A stretch of 64,000 nucleotides of DNA from Salvelinus alpinus (GCF_045679555.1 NC_092120.1:13567805-13631804); one strand, 5' to 3'. Positions 48,076 through 64,000 are shown, numbered from the stretch's first letter. Translations and numbers: made by a program. The notes: generated by a model not told the origin, from the letters alone.

Positions 48076-48295
48076 TGAAGCCTCTGTGATGTATGCATTG
48101 GAATGTACAGTACATATGATGTACATTCACAGTGCTGTATAAGCTGGCATGTTTATGCACTACATATGCCCTATTTGTTTTTGTGTGATACATTTTTTTT
48201 TTTCTATGAATGCATTTTGATGCGACGGTAATATGAGCAATTTCTATGCAACTCCCCGGATGTGTGCTGTAATTCTGCTGTGTCTATTCTTACCA

Positions 48296-48301
48296 AATAA
48301 A
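48296..48301 (+). terminator. rgl2: Candidate distal rgl2 polyadenylation signal
   Basis: AATAAA about 2.1 kb after the rgl2 stop codon, close to the dnase2 3' end. Whether it is used cannot be told from sequence. Confidence 0.3.
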
Positions 48302-48425
48302 TGTACAAAGATGTACATATAAAAGATTCAGACTGTGGTTTAGTATCTAGCTTGTTGGTGGATGAGGAAGTTTTATGAAGAACATTATGCAAAATATTTG
48401 TGCACCCCGCAACAACAGTACTTTC

Positions 48426-48431
48426 TTTATT
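48426..48431 (-). terminator. dnase2: Candidate dnase2 polyadenylation signal
   Basis: AATAAA on the minus strand about 480 bases after the dnase2 stop codon. If both this and 48296-48301 are used, the two convergent transcripts end within about 130 bp or overlap. Confidence 0.35.
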
Positions 48432-48907
48432 TGGACAGAAGACAGTCAGTATCTTTGCCTGTTTCAAGCTAAAAGCTGAAAAAGTCACCAAACGTTTGAC
48501 TAAAAAGTAAAAGAGAATTAAAGAAAAAACATTACACATACTTTAACAATCATTTTTTTAAATCATTTGTCACATAAAAAAGATTGAAAACAGACTCATA
48601 TAAAATGTCAAAAAACATACCTGAGATCACAATCAACATTGCCTACAGTCATTAGCAACTTATAGAACTACATATAATGTATCAAAATGCTCATTGATTA
48701 TAGGAGTGCCACTTCCCTTTCAAGTATGTTTCTATTCATGGCAATTTATGAAACACTCCAAAACTGCCATAAAAAAAATGTATTTGATGCTTATTAATCA
48801 ACATTCTATGGGGTACCTTGTTCACGGAGCTCAATAATGCTAATAAACCTAGCTGCTCAGTGAACTGTGTGCATACTAGTAACTTTACACTGCTGCCACA
48901 CTGATGC

Positions 48908-51900
48908 TTACGGATTCATATCTCCCTGGTAGTGCCTTGCATCCTCTACGTCCACATCACACCCGCTGGTCCCTCCCTCGCACATCTCACACTCCAGCGC
49001 CGCTGTCCGATAGGCCTTCCACACCGTGGCGTCCTGCAGACACACTGTCCCGCCCCCTCTCTTCTCCTCAGCCTCGTTGCGGTTGATGTCGCCCACACAC
49101 ACCCAGCCAGCAGCTCCATCCAACCCACCCCCGGTGGTACTCACGGCCCACTTGGAGTGGTCATTGGAGGCCTTGAAGGTGACCCTCCCACCTGGGGAGA
49201 TAACCTGGATGTCCAGGACCTTCCAGCCCAGGGAGCAGTCAGAGGGCAGGATGCCAGTGGAGCGGATCCAGAACTGGACTAGGAGGTCTGACTGGAGGGA
49301 GGGAGCCACCCAGGAGTGGTACAGATCTAAAGGGAGACAGGAGGAGGGGAAATGGGGATATTGTGGTTAAATGTTGGGTCATTCACAACTACAAAACGGT
49401 AATGACATGAATAGTCATTCTTACCATGAAACAACACTTCAACAGTACAAAAAATGACAAATGAATAGTTTCAAAATTGTTCCTTACCATTATTGAATGA
49501 TCTCCCCTTGGCAAAGCTGATGAACTCGGTTCCACCCAATGAGGTGAGAGGCACACTGCGATTGGATGCAGGTTGGGTGTGCGGTAAGCTGCTATAGGCC
49601 ATCTGCCCTTGGCTGTTGTTACAGACATCAGCCAGTGCGGGCACCAGAGAGGCCAAGGAAGCAGGGACACCACAGTCATACACATTGGGCTGGTTGATCT
49701 GCAACTGCTCTCCTGCAATTTAAAACATAATACCTGTCAACTGAACACTTCAAACATTTCAATCAATGAATTGTGTCAAAAGTAAAGCAAATAATGATGA
49801 ATTGACTGATCAATCTGTCTGTCTGTCTGATTCAATAGCGTCGTCCGGGTTTGGCCGGGGTAGGCCGTCATTGTAAATAAGAATTTGTTCTTAACTGACT
49901 TTCCTAGTTAAATAAAGGTTAAATAAAAAATAGGCACCAAGTTCCAAGACAAGTACTATCTTAATTAATGACACTCATCTTAAGCTGAACAAAAATATAT
50001 ACGCAACACATAAAGTGTTGGTCCCATGTTTCATGAGCTGAAATAAAAGACCCCAGAAATGTTCCATACGCACAAAAAGCTTTTTCAATCTCAAATTTTG
50101 TGCACAAATTTGTTTACATCCCTGTTAGTGAGCATTTCTCCCTTGCCAAGATAATCCATCCACCTTACAGGTGTGGCATTTTAAGAATCTGATTAAACAG
50201 CACGGTCATTACACAGGTGCACCTTGTGCTGGGGACAATAAAATGCCTCTCTTTTGTCACACAACACAATGCCATAAATGTCTCAAGTTTTGAGGGTGCG
50301 TGCAATTGGCATGCTGACTGCAGGAATGTCCACCAAAGCTGTTGCCAGATAACTGAATGTTCATTTCTCTACCATAAGCTGCATCCAACGTAATTTTAGA
50401 GAATTTGGCAGTATGTCCAACCGGCCTGACAACTGCAAACCACATGTATGGCGTTGTGTGTGCGAGCGGTTTGCTGATGTCAACGTTGTGAACATAGTGT
50501 CCCATGGTGGCGGTGGGGTTATGGTATAGGCAGGCATTAACTACGGACAACAAACACAATTGCATTTTAACAATGGCAATTTGAATGCACAGAGCTACCA
50601 TGAGATCCTGAGGCCCATTGTCATGCCATTCATCCGCCGCCATCACCTCATGTTTCAGCATGATAATGCACGGCCCCATGTCACAAGGATCTGTAAACAA
50701 TTCCTGGAAGCTGAAAATGTCCCAGTTCTTCCATGGCCTGCATACTCACCAGACATGTTGCATGTTGTGTTTATATTTTTGTTCAGTATAACTCCACGAG
50801 AGACATGAAACTTACAGAGCAAACATCGCACAGCGGGAGGAGTATGGTCTCTATGGTTACAGTGCCATAGAGGATAACCCTATCTGTCACTATGGTAACA
50901 GCACCATTTGCTAGCCAGGTTGTAGTGGCACTTGCTACTACAATATGCTAAAATGCTAATGACCTAAATTGTTTTTGCAAATGTTATTTTTGGTTCACAA
51001 TTGTTTTGTCAACATTAATGTGGCTTTATTAACTGTTGCGTAATAATGAGTTAATTGTCATTTTTTAAGTTCATTGCATGCAGGTTTTTCAGTGATGACA
51101 TAGCACTTAGTTTGTAGGGTCCGCAATAGTAGTACGGCACCCCTGGAGAAAATTAGGGTTAAGTGCCTTGCTCAAGGGCACGTCAACAGATTTTCCACCT
51201 TGTCGGCTCGGGTTGTACGCACAGACAGTCTGTCTCAGCATGAAACAGTCGCATGAAATAGAACACATTTGTGTCTTCATGAAACAATTCACAGTTTCAT
51301 GCATTATAACAGGGTGGGTAATCCAAGATACTTTTTCAGAATTCTAAGGTAAACTTATAGTATTCCAAATGACTTTTACAGGATTACAGTCTCACCAATG
51401 GCCTGAAAGCGTTCCAGTGGGTAGGTCACACAGATGAAGTTCTGTCCGTTCTGTACACCACTACCTGGGTAGGAATATTGCCCTATTTCCTTTACAGGGG
51501 GGAAATGAGGGGTGCTGTGGACCAACCAATAGCCCTGTGTCTTGTCCAATAAGACAACACCTGAGATGGAGAGAGGGAGATAACACACTCATTGAAAGCT
51601 GAGTCATTTCACAACAGTACATACTCTCGTCAGACAAAAACATTAACATGCTACAAATGGAGTAGCTGGCCAGAGGCCTGGGTGCTGAGATTAACATTAT
51701 AATGTGATGCCTGTATACACTATACAGCTGAGGTTTATACTGTCCTGACCTTTAGTGTGGCCACCTCGGCTACTAAGGAAACCAAATCCTTTTTCTCCCT
51801 CCTCGGGTGGTCTCTGGTCATTGTACAGGATGTATGCAATGTCATCATTCTGCAAAAGAAAGTACACACACTTATCAGAAGATATACACTTTCATGCATA

Positions 51901-53053
51901 TTGCACACTCTAAACTCAGAAACAAACAAGGTTTATAGCGCCAATAGTGTTTGTTCTTTGATAACATGTCATATGCTGTATTTATTTATCATGGCTGTCT
52001 GGGTAAAAAGAAAGCTCCAATTCCACCTTAGTGAAAATTAGACAGTGAAAGAAACAACCCACCAAAAAATTATAGATCCACATTTTGATTTTTGTGTCAT
52101 TCTGTCTCATTCCACTGTCACAAAAAAAGGGAGGGGCCAGCTTCCAAAAATAAATCCTCAGCAGTGGTAAATACTGCTATGTGTTGCAAGTGAAACTTAA
52201 AGGGAAAATCCACTCAAAAACTATCTTTTGGTATTTTTTTAATTAGTCCACTGTTGATACAGTCCCAAAATGGTTTGCATGTCAGCAGTCAAGTTTCAAG
52301 ATATTTAACTTCCAAGAAACAAAGTGTCACCGGCCACATCATCATGAAAAAACATTTTGGGCCTGTATCAACAGACAACTCATAATTTGTCATTTAAAAA
52401 AAAATAGTTTTTGAGTGGATTTTCCCTTTACGTTTCACAGTTCATTCAAATGTGGTCTGATATTAATAATAGAAGGAACCAGACCTTCCCCTGTTCATAC
52501 AGCTGGCCCACTGTCCTCCCCAGGGCTCCAGTGCTGTCATTCACCAACACGTTTCCATCCGTCCATCCCTCGCTGCCTTTGTCCATCAGTAGATAACTCT
52601 GTCCATCATTGGGAAATTCACGATCAACATGGGGGAGTTTGTAGAGATAGAACCTGAGAGAAAGTATTTGATTGTTTTAGTGTTGTTTTAGCATATTTTT
52701 TTTAATTTAACCAGGCAAGTCAGTTAAGAACAAAATCTTATTGACAATGGGGCAGAACAAAAGATTTTTACTGTGTCAGCTCAGGGATTCGATCTTCCAA
52801 CCTTTTGGTTAGCAGCCCAATGCTCTAACCACTAGGCTACCTGCCACCCCATACCTTGCTATGCACACTGTCTGTGACTAAGTAGCTAACAGACCTAAGG
52901 GAAGAAGGAGGTCATATCAGCTCAATCTTCAGTCTGCCCAGAACCGTTTTCTCACCAGTCAACAGCTTCCCCTTGATCATTGTAACAGGAGATAGGTGAG
53001 GAGCCTCCCTCTTCTGGTTGAAACAGGATCATCAGGACAACAAGTGACAACAT
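48908..53053 (-). CDS. dnase2: Lysosomal deoxyribonuclease II, 6 coding exons
   Basis: Acid endonuclease that degrades DNA from engulfed cells in lysosomes, leaving 3'-phosphates. Exons (complement): 53053-52956, 52653-52485, 51849-51750, 51560-51396, 49712-49488, 49326-48908. Total 1176 nt, 391 aa; human DNASE2 is 360. All phases agree. The first residues, [11 protein letters not shown], form a signal peptide, followed by [19 protein letters not shown], the mature N-terminus of the family. Two HxK motifs of the phospholipase-D-like active site are intact: GGHTKG (His about 120) and NDHSKW (His about 309). Further family signatures are [25 protein letters not shown] and [20 protein letters not shown]. 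The C-terminus extends past the human end with a short Cys/acidic tail. The ATG directly follows an AG acceptor, implying an upstream leader exon. The gene converges with rgl2. dnase2 is preferred to the paralogue dnase2b on overall match, but this was not tested. Confidence 0.92.
49836..49930 (+). mobile_element. 3' half of a tRNA-derived SINE
   Basis: Reads gcgtcgtccgggtttggccg and continues to the gttaaataaaggttaaataa tail, matching the complement of the 3' half of the SINE at 31171-31416. The tRNA head is missing. It lies in dnase2 intron 4. Confidence 0.75.
49983..50787 (+). mobile_element. Deleted Tc1-like element (ctgaacaaaaatata family)
   Basis: The left end reads ctgaacaaaaatatatacgc and the right end complements it (tatatttttgttcagta). 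A plus-strand frame at 50560-50765 keeps a transposase segment with [19 protein letters not shown] (second catalytic Asp), then jumps from the SPDM phrase straight to the terminal repeat, losing the catalytic Glu region. The N-terminal part is decayed. It lies in dnase2 intron 4 and is the same family as 61257-62561. Confidence 0.8.
51140..51240. repeat. SINE-like fragment
   Basis: Contains aagtgccttgctcaagggca and a following cttgtcggctcgggttg phrase. This pair is widespread in teleost tRNA-derived SINEs in reverse orientation. Degenerate; ends uncertain. It lies in dnase2 intron 4. Confidence 0.45.
52190..52438. mobile_element. Foldback MITE in dnase2 intron 2
   Basis: 249 bp with long inverted ends. 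The left arm gtgaaacttaaagggaaaat matches the reverse complement of the right arm with one difference, and pairing continues through ccactcaaaaacta and the tgttgatac / gtatcaaca phrases. No coding frame. Its right end is 47 bp from the exon boundary at 52485. Confidence 0.7.
52700..52849 (-). mobile_element. HpaI-type tRNA-derived SINE in dnase2 intron 1
   Basis: On the minus strand it starts with a tRNA-like head (ggtagcctagtggttagagc, then ggttggaagatcgaatccct as B box). It ends with the cttaactgacttgcctggtt tail. It fills half of the 302-bp intron 52654-52955. Confidence 0.8.
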
Positions 53054-53607
53054 CTGAAGGGAAAGCAACGAGGTCAAAATACTTTTAGGAACTGTGAAAA
53101 ACTATTGCCAAAATGACAACTTCAACATGTGTTGACTAAAATGGAAAAGGGGTGGCTTTAGAACAAGAAGAGAACGCAGCGATGCATTACAAACTGCAAC
53201 AGTAGCCGACAGTCGATGTTAAAATTATGTTACAATGTTGTAACAATGTATCAGAATTAAACTAACAAAAAGTATCCGATTTTTCATTGATTTGATATCT
53301 AATTGATTTGTCAACTGCTTTAGAATCAATTAGGATGAAGCATAACCCATGCAAACGAAATTTATAGCCTCCTCAAAATCAGACCTCGAAGCCAGTTCTA
53401 CTGCGTTTTCTTTGTTCCCCTATAATCAGGAGGGACTGATTCAGACCCAGGTCTGCGCACATAATGATCAGCTAGAACAGAAACCCAGCAGGCTCCGGAC
53501 CTCGTAGGGTAAGAAAGAGTTGAATACCCCTGCTATAGCCTATGCCCAATGTGCCCCACTGTAACGTTGATTGAAAAGTCTAATTTCTACATCAACACTT
53601 AGCCTAC

Positions 53608-53700
53608 CTTTGAGTAGATAAGAATTTGACAAGGGCGCTGATTCTACAGCTTTTCCGTATCCACGTGATCTTTGATTGTGGCGAACTATTCCATTTCTAT
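53608..53700 (-). promoter_or_regulatory. dnase2: Candidate dnase2 leader exon
   Basis: On the minus strand the sequence ending TACTCAAAG at 53608 is followed by GTAGGC, a usable splice donor. The dnase2 ATG lies directly after an acceptor at 53054-53055, so a non-coding first exon here would fit. The 5' limit is unknown. Confidence 0.35.
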
Positions 53701-54235
53701 ATTTGAGATGCATCCTTGTTTTGAAGTATGATGTCACAGGGCGGGCTTTTGGTCACGAGTTAATGAAGTGGAGCATTAATTAACGCCCTGGACCAGATGG
53801 ACCCTTCTGCCTTTTACACATGGGGAAAATCTATTAATTTAAATGGAATCAGAGCATATATGACCATAAAGCAAGCCGCAAACGTATGATACATATTTAA
53901 TGAACAAGTGTGTTTTCCTTACTGTTGTCAACAATGGTTGAACAGTTAAGGGATGGAGTTGATACATTTCCACTGTGGTGTGGAAAATTAATCCACAGCA
54001 CATATAGGCTAGCCTAACAGCCTAGTTGTCTCTGAAAAATAGATTTCTGTAAACAGCACTAGTGCATTGCAACACTGTAATGTAAAGGCAGATATCTTTC
54101 GTTTGACAATTGAGTAATGAATATTGAGTGGTTATGGCAAATTGCCTGGGATTGAGAACCTCAACCTCATATCCCATCAAAACAGTTTCTCTGTCTTTGG
54201 GACTTTGTTTTTAACAATTGTAAAGAAAGTCTAGA

Positions 54236-54677
<442 letters not shown>

Positions 54678-54683
54678 GCTAGA

Positions 54684-55703
54684 AGGCTAAAGAAAGTTAA
54701 AGAAAGTACTCCACTTCAAGTTCCTTGTGTTGCACAGAGCATACTTAGCATTTTGACCTTCGAGCAGCCAATTGTCATATGATATGATAACTTTTCACTG
54801 CTCTTGCTATTATCACTGCTCTTTAATAAGCTTTACATATTGGCCTCAATGCCTTCGTCAGCAGTGTGCAGGTTTGTTATTTTTTCTGATCGTATTCAAC
54901 CTGCAATAAAGAGAGCTCAAATGTGCGAGTGCCTTTTGAATGTTGAATCACACTTTGAGGAACTGCCATAATAAGTATTCTTCCTCATAACTTACCACCT
55001 TCCCTGCATAGACAGTTCAAGACTTCCTCTGAAAGTTGCCGTCTCAGTTGGAGTGGACTGGAGTCTGACAAGACTGCAGGCTTCCTGGAGGCCCCCAGGC
55101 TTTTGATGCTGTGTTGGCCCTTGCATTGGCCCTCAATATCTCTGTGGGGTCCAGTAGACAAAGGCTGAGGCACTTTATCGTAAGCCTTCTCGGGGAACAA
55201 CTAGAAACACTCTTGATGCAGGTCAAACATTTAACGCTTATTTTATTCTCGTGAGGAGCTGAATTCAAATATAACATGGAAACACAAACACTCTCATTCA
55301 TACTCGTTCACTGCTGTGGTGAGCAAAACTTATTTCCTCAAATTGCAATAAACACATTTAAAGCACCCCAAAGCGTAGGGGCATTTTGAATTTCATCAAA
55401 ATTATTGTGCAGTCCACATCCAAATCTGCCCACTCTGTAAGCTTAATATCATACAACAAACATTGGAATTAGTCTCTACAGCATTATGCAACTGAAATGA
55501 AGCCTCTATTATTCACATACTATTTTTTTATTAAATTACTGATGCAGTCATCGATACAGATGATACTGTTAACTCAGACCATAACATAACATAATGGTCA
55601 TGCCTGGTCTGGCCAGGTGAATAAGAAGCAAAAGCCATTGCTCTATAGGGCTACACCACATGCTCTGAGCAATTTGAGCCCATCTCTACAGCATGTGTAT
55701 CTC
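54684..55703. other. dnase2-gpsm3 spacer
   Basis: No gene or named repeat recognised. The part nearest 55704 is probably gpsm3 3'UTR. Confidence 0.4.
55527..55532 (-). terminator. gpsm3: Candidate gpsm3 polyadenylation signal
   Basis: AATAAA on the minus strand about 170 bases after the gpsm3 stop codon. Confidence 0.45.
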
Positions 55704-57911
55704 TCAGGTTCCCAGAATCCCAGGCAACTCAGTCCTCTGGTCCTCCATGCGTCCTCCCTGGACACTCAGCAGTAACGAAAAGAAGTCCTCGTCATCCATA
55801 GGCCCTGGGGCCACACTGCGCTGCTCCTCCAGCCTACCCTGGGCCTGAAGTACAGAGACAGTCAGAAACACCACATGGTTTGATGCCTATTTTACACTGG
55901 ACCTGAGGTACGGAGACGAAACATTACACCTACGTAACATCACATAACTTGATGCTTATACACCATATGACATGATATGTTGTTACACCCTACAACATAA
56001 TACCCAATGCCCATGTTACAGCACATGACATACAGATGTAGGATATTCATTTGATCAGTATTGTTGCAGTAAAATAATCCTTCAGCAACAGCATTTGAAT
56101 GTTTAGTCTATGATGTTGCATGATCGGTGGTTAGGCTATAAACTGGCCCAAATTAAGCTACTTGAAAAGGGAAATACTGTTAATATAACTATGTTAGTGC
56201 GGGTTTTCCGTTCATTTATGTAAAGCACAAAGTCATTGCATTTCCTGGAGCGCAGGAAAATGAAGATCCTTCATCTGTTATGCCAATGTAGCACTGTAAC
56301 ATGATATTAACGTAACACCATATGACATGATGCCTACATGATATTTTGCTTATGACAAGAACAAAATAATGTTTTGGTCAAATTGACTATTGGCAGCTTG
56401 GGTGATTACAGTTACTTACTTGCGAGATGAGAATCATATTGTACAAGTCCTCGTTCTGCACTGCAATTGGAGCAGACTTTTTAGGCTTTGTATCTTTTAC
56501 GCTGCTCCTCTTCTTATTGGCTTTCGGCTTAGGGGGTGGGGTGTCATGTAGTTCCACCCGCTGGTCGTCAAGCCGACGGCCTTGCGAAGTAGCCACCAAG
56601 TCAAAGAACTCATCTTTCTGCAGCGAGGTCATTGAGGAGAAATGCACTGTTGGAAATGGAAGGGGAGAAAAGAGAGTGGAGACATGCTACATTTAGTGGC
56701 CTAGTTCATTTAGTGTCCTAGTTAATTATTCAAGCAATATTATTTCAATATTTTACTAATGTACAGAAGACATCCTAATATGTGTCCCTGCCACAGTTAT
56801 ATGATAGAAGCGCTTCAATGGATGTTGGTACCGTACAGTTATTTACAGCTTTTCCCCTTCTGTCATTTGAAGTGAGTCAGCATGTCAATGTTGAAACAAG
56901 GGAAGCTAATTGCAACAGTTGTTATGTTTACCACAGTCACTTAGTTAGTTATCATTACAGGGAGTTGTTTTCGCATTCTATCACCTCTGTGGGCTCTGTG
57001 GGCCGGAATGTAGGTGTTGGGTTCAGAATGGCACCTTCTCCTCCCTCTGAACGAGCACCGCTGGTCATTGAGTCGTCTTCCTTCTTGCAGAGTAAAGACC
57101 AGGTCATACAGCGTGTCTGGGAAGTAAGGGGTTAACCGTTGAGCCTGTGAAAGACAGGTGGCAGAAAGAGTAGTCGTTATCAAGGACTTCAAAATGGGGG
57201 GTATCACTACTCATTTCAAACAAGCTGGCATTTCCACACCTACAAATTCTGTAACCACAAAATGAACCCCTCATTCTTCCACCCCTGTAATGTTGTTTGT
57301 TCTTTTTCTATATGTGAAAGAAAACCCAATAACGGAATTATTGTTATTGTGGGCACAAGGGAAATTGCTGTATTTTTTTTGTGAAAGCAAATGTTATAAA
57401 CCTGTTTTGTGGCATGCTCTGGGCTCAGCGTATCTTTGGGCAACTGGTCAAAGGGAAGATGTCTATTTGTGCCAACTTGTAATCCTTGTGATGGTTTGTC
57501 CGTCTCCAAATCTTGTTCTGCTGTTTTGTATTTTTCTGTTTCATCCACCATCGCCATCCCCTCTTTCTTGCCATGTATTTTCGGTCCATCCATTACTAAT
57601 TCATCCATCCCTTTAATGTGCTCAACCCCATCCTCTGTCCCAGTCTCTCCTTTTGCTTGATTTATATGGTTATCCTTTTTTCTTTCATCGCCATCTCCAC
57701 TTTCAGTGTTGGTTTTTCCAATCTGTCCATGTCTGGCAGTGGCATCCTCTTCCGCACTGGAGTCTTTATCGTTGCTCTTGCCTGTTATTGGCTCTATCCC
57801 TCCCTCAACAACTCTCTCAACATCTCCCTCCTTAATAATGATTAGATCCTCCAAGTGCTCCTCTTCAGCTGTTTCAACTTTGACCTCTGGGTATTCCATG
57901 ACAACATCCAT
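55704..57911 (-). CDS. gpsm3: GoLoco-motif G-protein signalling modulator, GPSM3-like, 4 coding exons
   Basis: Predicted guanine nucleotide dissociation inhibitor for G-alpha-i subunits. Exons (complement): 57911-57402, 57144-56985, 56646-56420, 55844-55704. Total 1038 nt, 345 aa, phases consistent. Residues 1-170 are acidic, low-complexity and without a recognised domain. Four GoLoco motifs follow: DTLYDLVFTLQEGRRLNDQR (180-199), EFFDLVATSQGRRLDDQR (about 236-253), EDLYNMILISQ joined by splicing to AQGRLEEQR (about 289-308), and EDFFSLLLSVQGGRMEDQR (about 318-336). Each keeps the terminal Gln-Arg, the Arg being the residue that reaches into the nucleotide site in known complexes. There are no TPR repeats, so it is not gpsm1/2. 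Human GPSM3 is about 160 aa with three motifs and neighbours PBX2, as here. The start is the first ATG of the long frame; a donor at 58274 on the same strand (ACACAG before GTACGA) may mark a leader exon. Confidence 0.85.
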
Positions 57912-59046
57912 TTACGTCTGTCTCAGTGTAAACCTGACAAAAAATTAGATAAGACAAATATATCAACTGATGTTCTATTGTACATTATGAGGATTGTGGA
58001 ACTGGTTCTAAGAAAATGTATTAGGTAATCTAATAGAGTTCATCAAAATGTTAACTCCCAACAACACATGTAGAAGACTTCTAGTGTGACACAGACTGAA
58101 CGGCCACTGTACCTGTAAGCATAATATGGTATAATCTCAAGAGGGGTGTTTATGAAAAACCAGGACTGGTTTCCTGCTCACTTCTTTAGGCACTGAATTC
58201 CTATCTTGGATTGTACTTGCCCGCCTGCCAATCATTACCTTACCCACCCACGCTCTCAATAAGTCTATCGTACCTGTGTTTTCCTGGAGTTCAGTTTCTG
58301 ATAAACATCATCTTCTTGTGTCCACATTGATTAGGTATGGCATCACTGATTCACATGGCAGTTTTCTTCATGACAACTAATTGCTATCAGTTATGGTTCA
58401 CATATCACCGTGACGAGCTCTTCCTCGCTCTCTCTCTCTCTCTCTCTGCCTGCCTGTCAGCCCTCTAGTCTCTTCCTGTTCCTCTTACCCCAACCCACCC
58501 CTATGTATTTGTCCCCTATCTCTCTGCGTCATGGCATTATGAAATATTACTGTAAAAAGTGAAGTGGTGCGATGTTATCAAATAGCCTTGTTTTTAACAA
58601 AGACAAAACTCATAATTTGAGATGAACATCAGAAAGGGGGAAATGACTATGAAGTTTTTCTCTGCTCATGTTGCATTTTCAGCAGAACAGCATACAGTCA
58701 GAAACAGCAACATGTTGAAACAGGCACTCTGTTTTTCTGACAGGGACTGTGGTTTGGCATACTTCCTGTTGACTTGCAGCTAAAGGAGAAGTAGACAAAG
58801 TGTGTGAGAGAGAGGGAGAGAGATATAGTCAGATGTGAGATGTTGATTATTTTTGGTGAGAGAACAGAGGGGAGGGTAATTGTTAATTTGTGTATGTTCA
58901 TATATGACTTGTCTGAACTATTCTGTAGTTCTAAAAAGTGTTCTGCTGTGTATCACCCATTGATGTATGAAACTTTCACTGTGCATTCATTTGTCAAATC
59001 TGTTAATATTATGGAGTGCTTGTATTGTCTGTATTGTCCCATGTGG
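57912..59046. other. gpsm3-pbx2 divergent spacer, gpsm3 side
   Basis: Presumed gpsm3 5'UTR and promoter sequence. A short CT array lies at about 58425-58448. No separate gene recognised. Confidence 0.4.
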
Positions 59047-59412
59047 TGAGAGTGGGCCACAACACATCCGCCACGCTGACCCTCAAACTCTTTTGAATCA
59101 TCACATACACAGCTGCTATTGCTTATTATCTATCCTCTTGCCTAGTCCCTTTACCCCTACCTATATGTAAATCTACATCAATTACCTCCTAGTACCCCTG
59201 CATGTCAACTCGGTACTGGTACCCAGTGTATTTAGCCAAGTTATCGTTACTCATGGTGTATCTATTCATTGTGTTATTATTTTTCTATTTTTCTCTCTAC
59301 ATTGTTGGGAAGGGCCAGAGAGTAAGAATTTCACTGCTAGTCTACACCTGTTGTTCACGAAGCATGTGACAAATAAAATGTGATGAAAATAAATATTTGA
59401 TGATTTGATTGG
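59047..59412 (+). mobile_element. LINE 3'-end fragment upstream of pbx2
   Basis: About 365 bp with phrases typical of salmonid LINE 3'UTRs (gtaagaatttcactgctagt, tctacacctgttgttcacga) and a tail of caaataaaatgtgatgaaaa type. No RT frame. Its right edge is about 440 bp upstream of the pbx2 start codon. Confidence 0.65.
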
Positions 59413-59854
59413 TAAAGACCTGTGACCTTATTATGAAGCTGATGCATTATTAAATTAGCTGACATGAAATCAGAAGATGATCCCTCCCCCATCATGGATG
59501 CAAATGCTCAATGTATTAGGCTACTTGCAGATTGAAAGATCCCCCTCTTCTCACGTTTTCTGTTTCTCTCTTACACATACACATAGACCTACACACACAG
59601 TTGCCTTATAGTTATATCCAGCTACCTGATTGTTCAGAAGACTTACTCAGTGTAAAAGTAATAGCTATGAATATCCCTAGTACAGTAGCCTATGGGGTCT
59701 GTCCAGAGGACAATTCGAATTTCATGAACATTCTTGTTCGATACTTTTTCTTTGTCAATCGCTAGGGGACTCTAGCGCAGGCCTGCTCTAGTGTTTGAGT
59801 TTTGAAGGGTGTGTGACTGTGATTACTCGTCCGCGCCACTGTGTGCCGCTCAGG

Positions 59855-64000
<4,146 letters not shown>

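Larger units (their letters stand above)
46209..48907. other. rgl2 3'UTR and rgl2-dnase2 convergent spacer
   Basis: Follows the rgl2 stop. Contains a possible proximal polyadenylation signal at 46436-46441, a distal one at 48296-48301, a foldback MITE at 47976-48075, and a minus-strand signal for dnase2 at 48431-48426. No other gene is recognised. Confidence 0.45.

Overview
The window is vertebrate nuclear DNA, most likely from a salmonid fish. Genes are split by short exons with GT/AG introns. Intergenic and intronic DNA is full of teleost repeats: several Tc1/mariner families, tRNA-derived SINEs of the HpaI/AvaIII type, LINE 3' ends, foldback MITEs, and very long dinucleotide and tetranucleotide arrays. 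No prokaryotic, organellar or viral operon structure is present.

Five protein-coding genes can be built exon by exon from splice signals, phase and family similarity. (1) phf1-like Polycomb-like protein, minus strand, 4.6-17.1 kb, 14 coding exons, 524 codons. (2) rgl2-like Ral GEF, plus strand, 24.2-46.2 kb, 19 coding exons, 728 codons, with a probable 5'UTR exon ending at 22,708. (3) dnase2, lysosomal DNase II, minus strand, 48.9-53.1 kb, 6 coding exons, 391 codons. (4) gpsm3-like GoLoco protein, minus strand, 55.7-57.9 kb, 4 coding exons, 345 codons, with four GoLoco motifs. (5) pbx2-like TALE homeobox gene, plus strand, 59.9 kb to the window edge, first 6 coding exons. In the four complete models the exon lengths sum to a multiple of three.

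The gene set is a piece of the extended MHC neighbourhood. PHF1, RGL2, GPSM3 and PBX2 all lie at human 6p21.32, while DNASE2 lies on human 19p13, in an MHC-paralogous region. phf1 and rgl2 diverge from a roughly 5 kb spacer, rgl2 and dnase2 converge, and gpsm3 and pbx2 diverge from a roughly 2 kb spacer. The genes do not form a pathway: they cover chromatin repression, Ral signalling, DNA degradation, G-alpha-i regulation and transcription.

The repeats are the most dynamic part. Intron 9 of rgl2 holds a young-looking non-autonomous LTR element (36.2-39.3 kb) with two 487-bp LTRs that read identical, a 5-bp target duplication and a long repeat-rich open frame. Intron 10 holds a nearly intact Tc1 element (40.5-42.1 kb) with one frameshift. 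phf1's large intron near the 3' end holds a nested Tc1 composite (5.8-8.9 kb). The first large rgl2 intron holds a LINE split by a hAT-like MITE with a clean 8-bp duplication (27.9-29.5 kb). I found no CRISPR array and no clear undescribed gene system. The most unusual host-gene observation is the four-GoLoco gpsm3.
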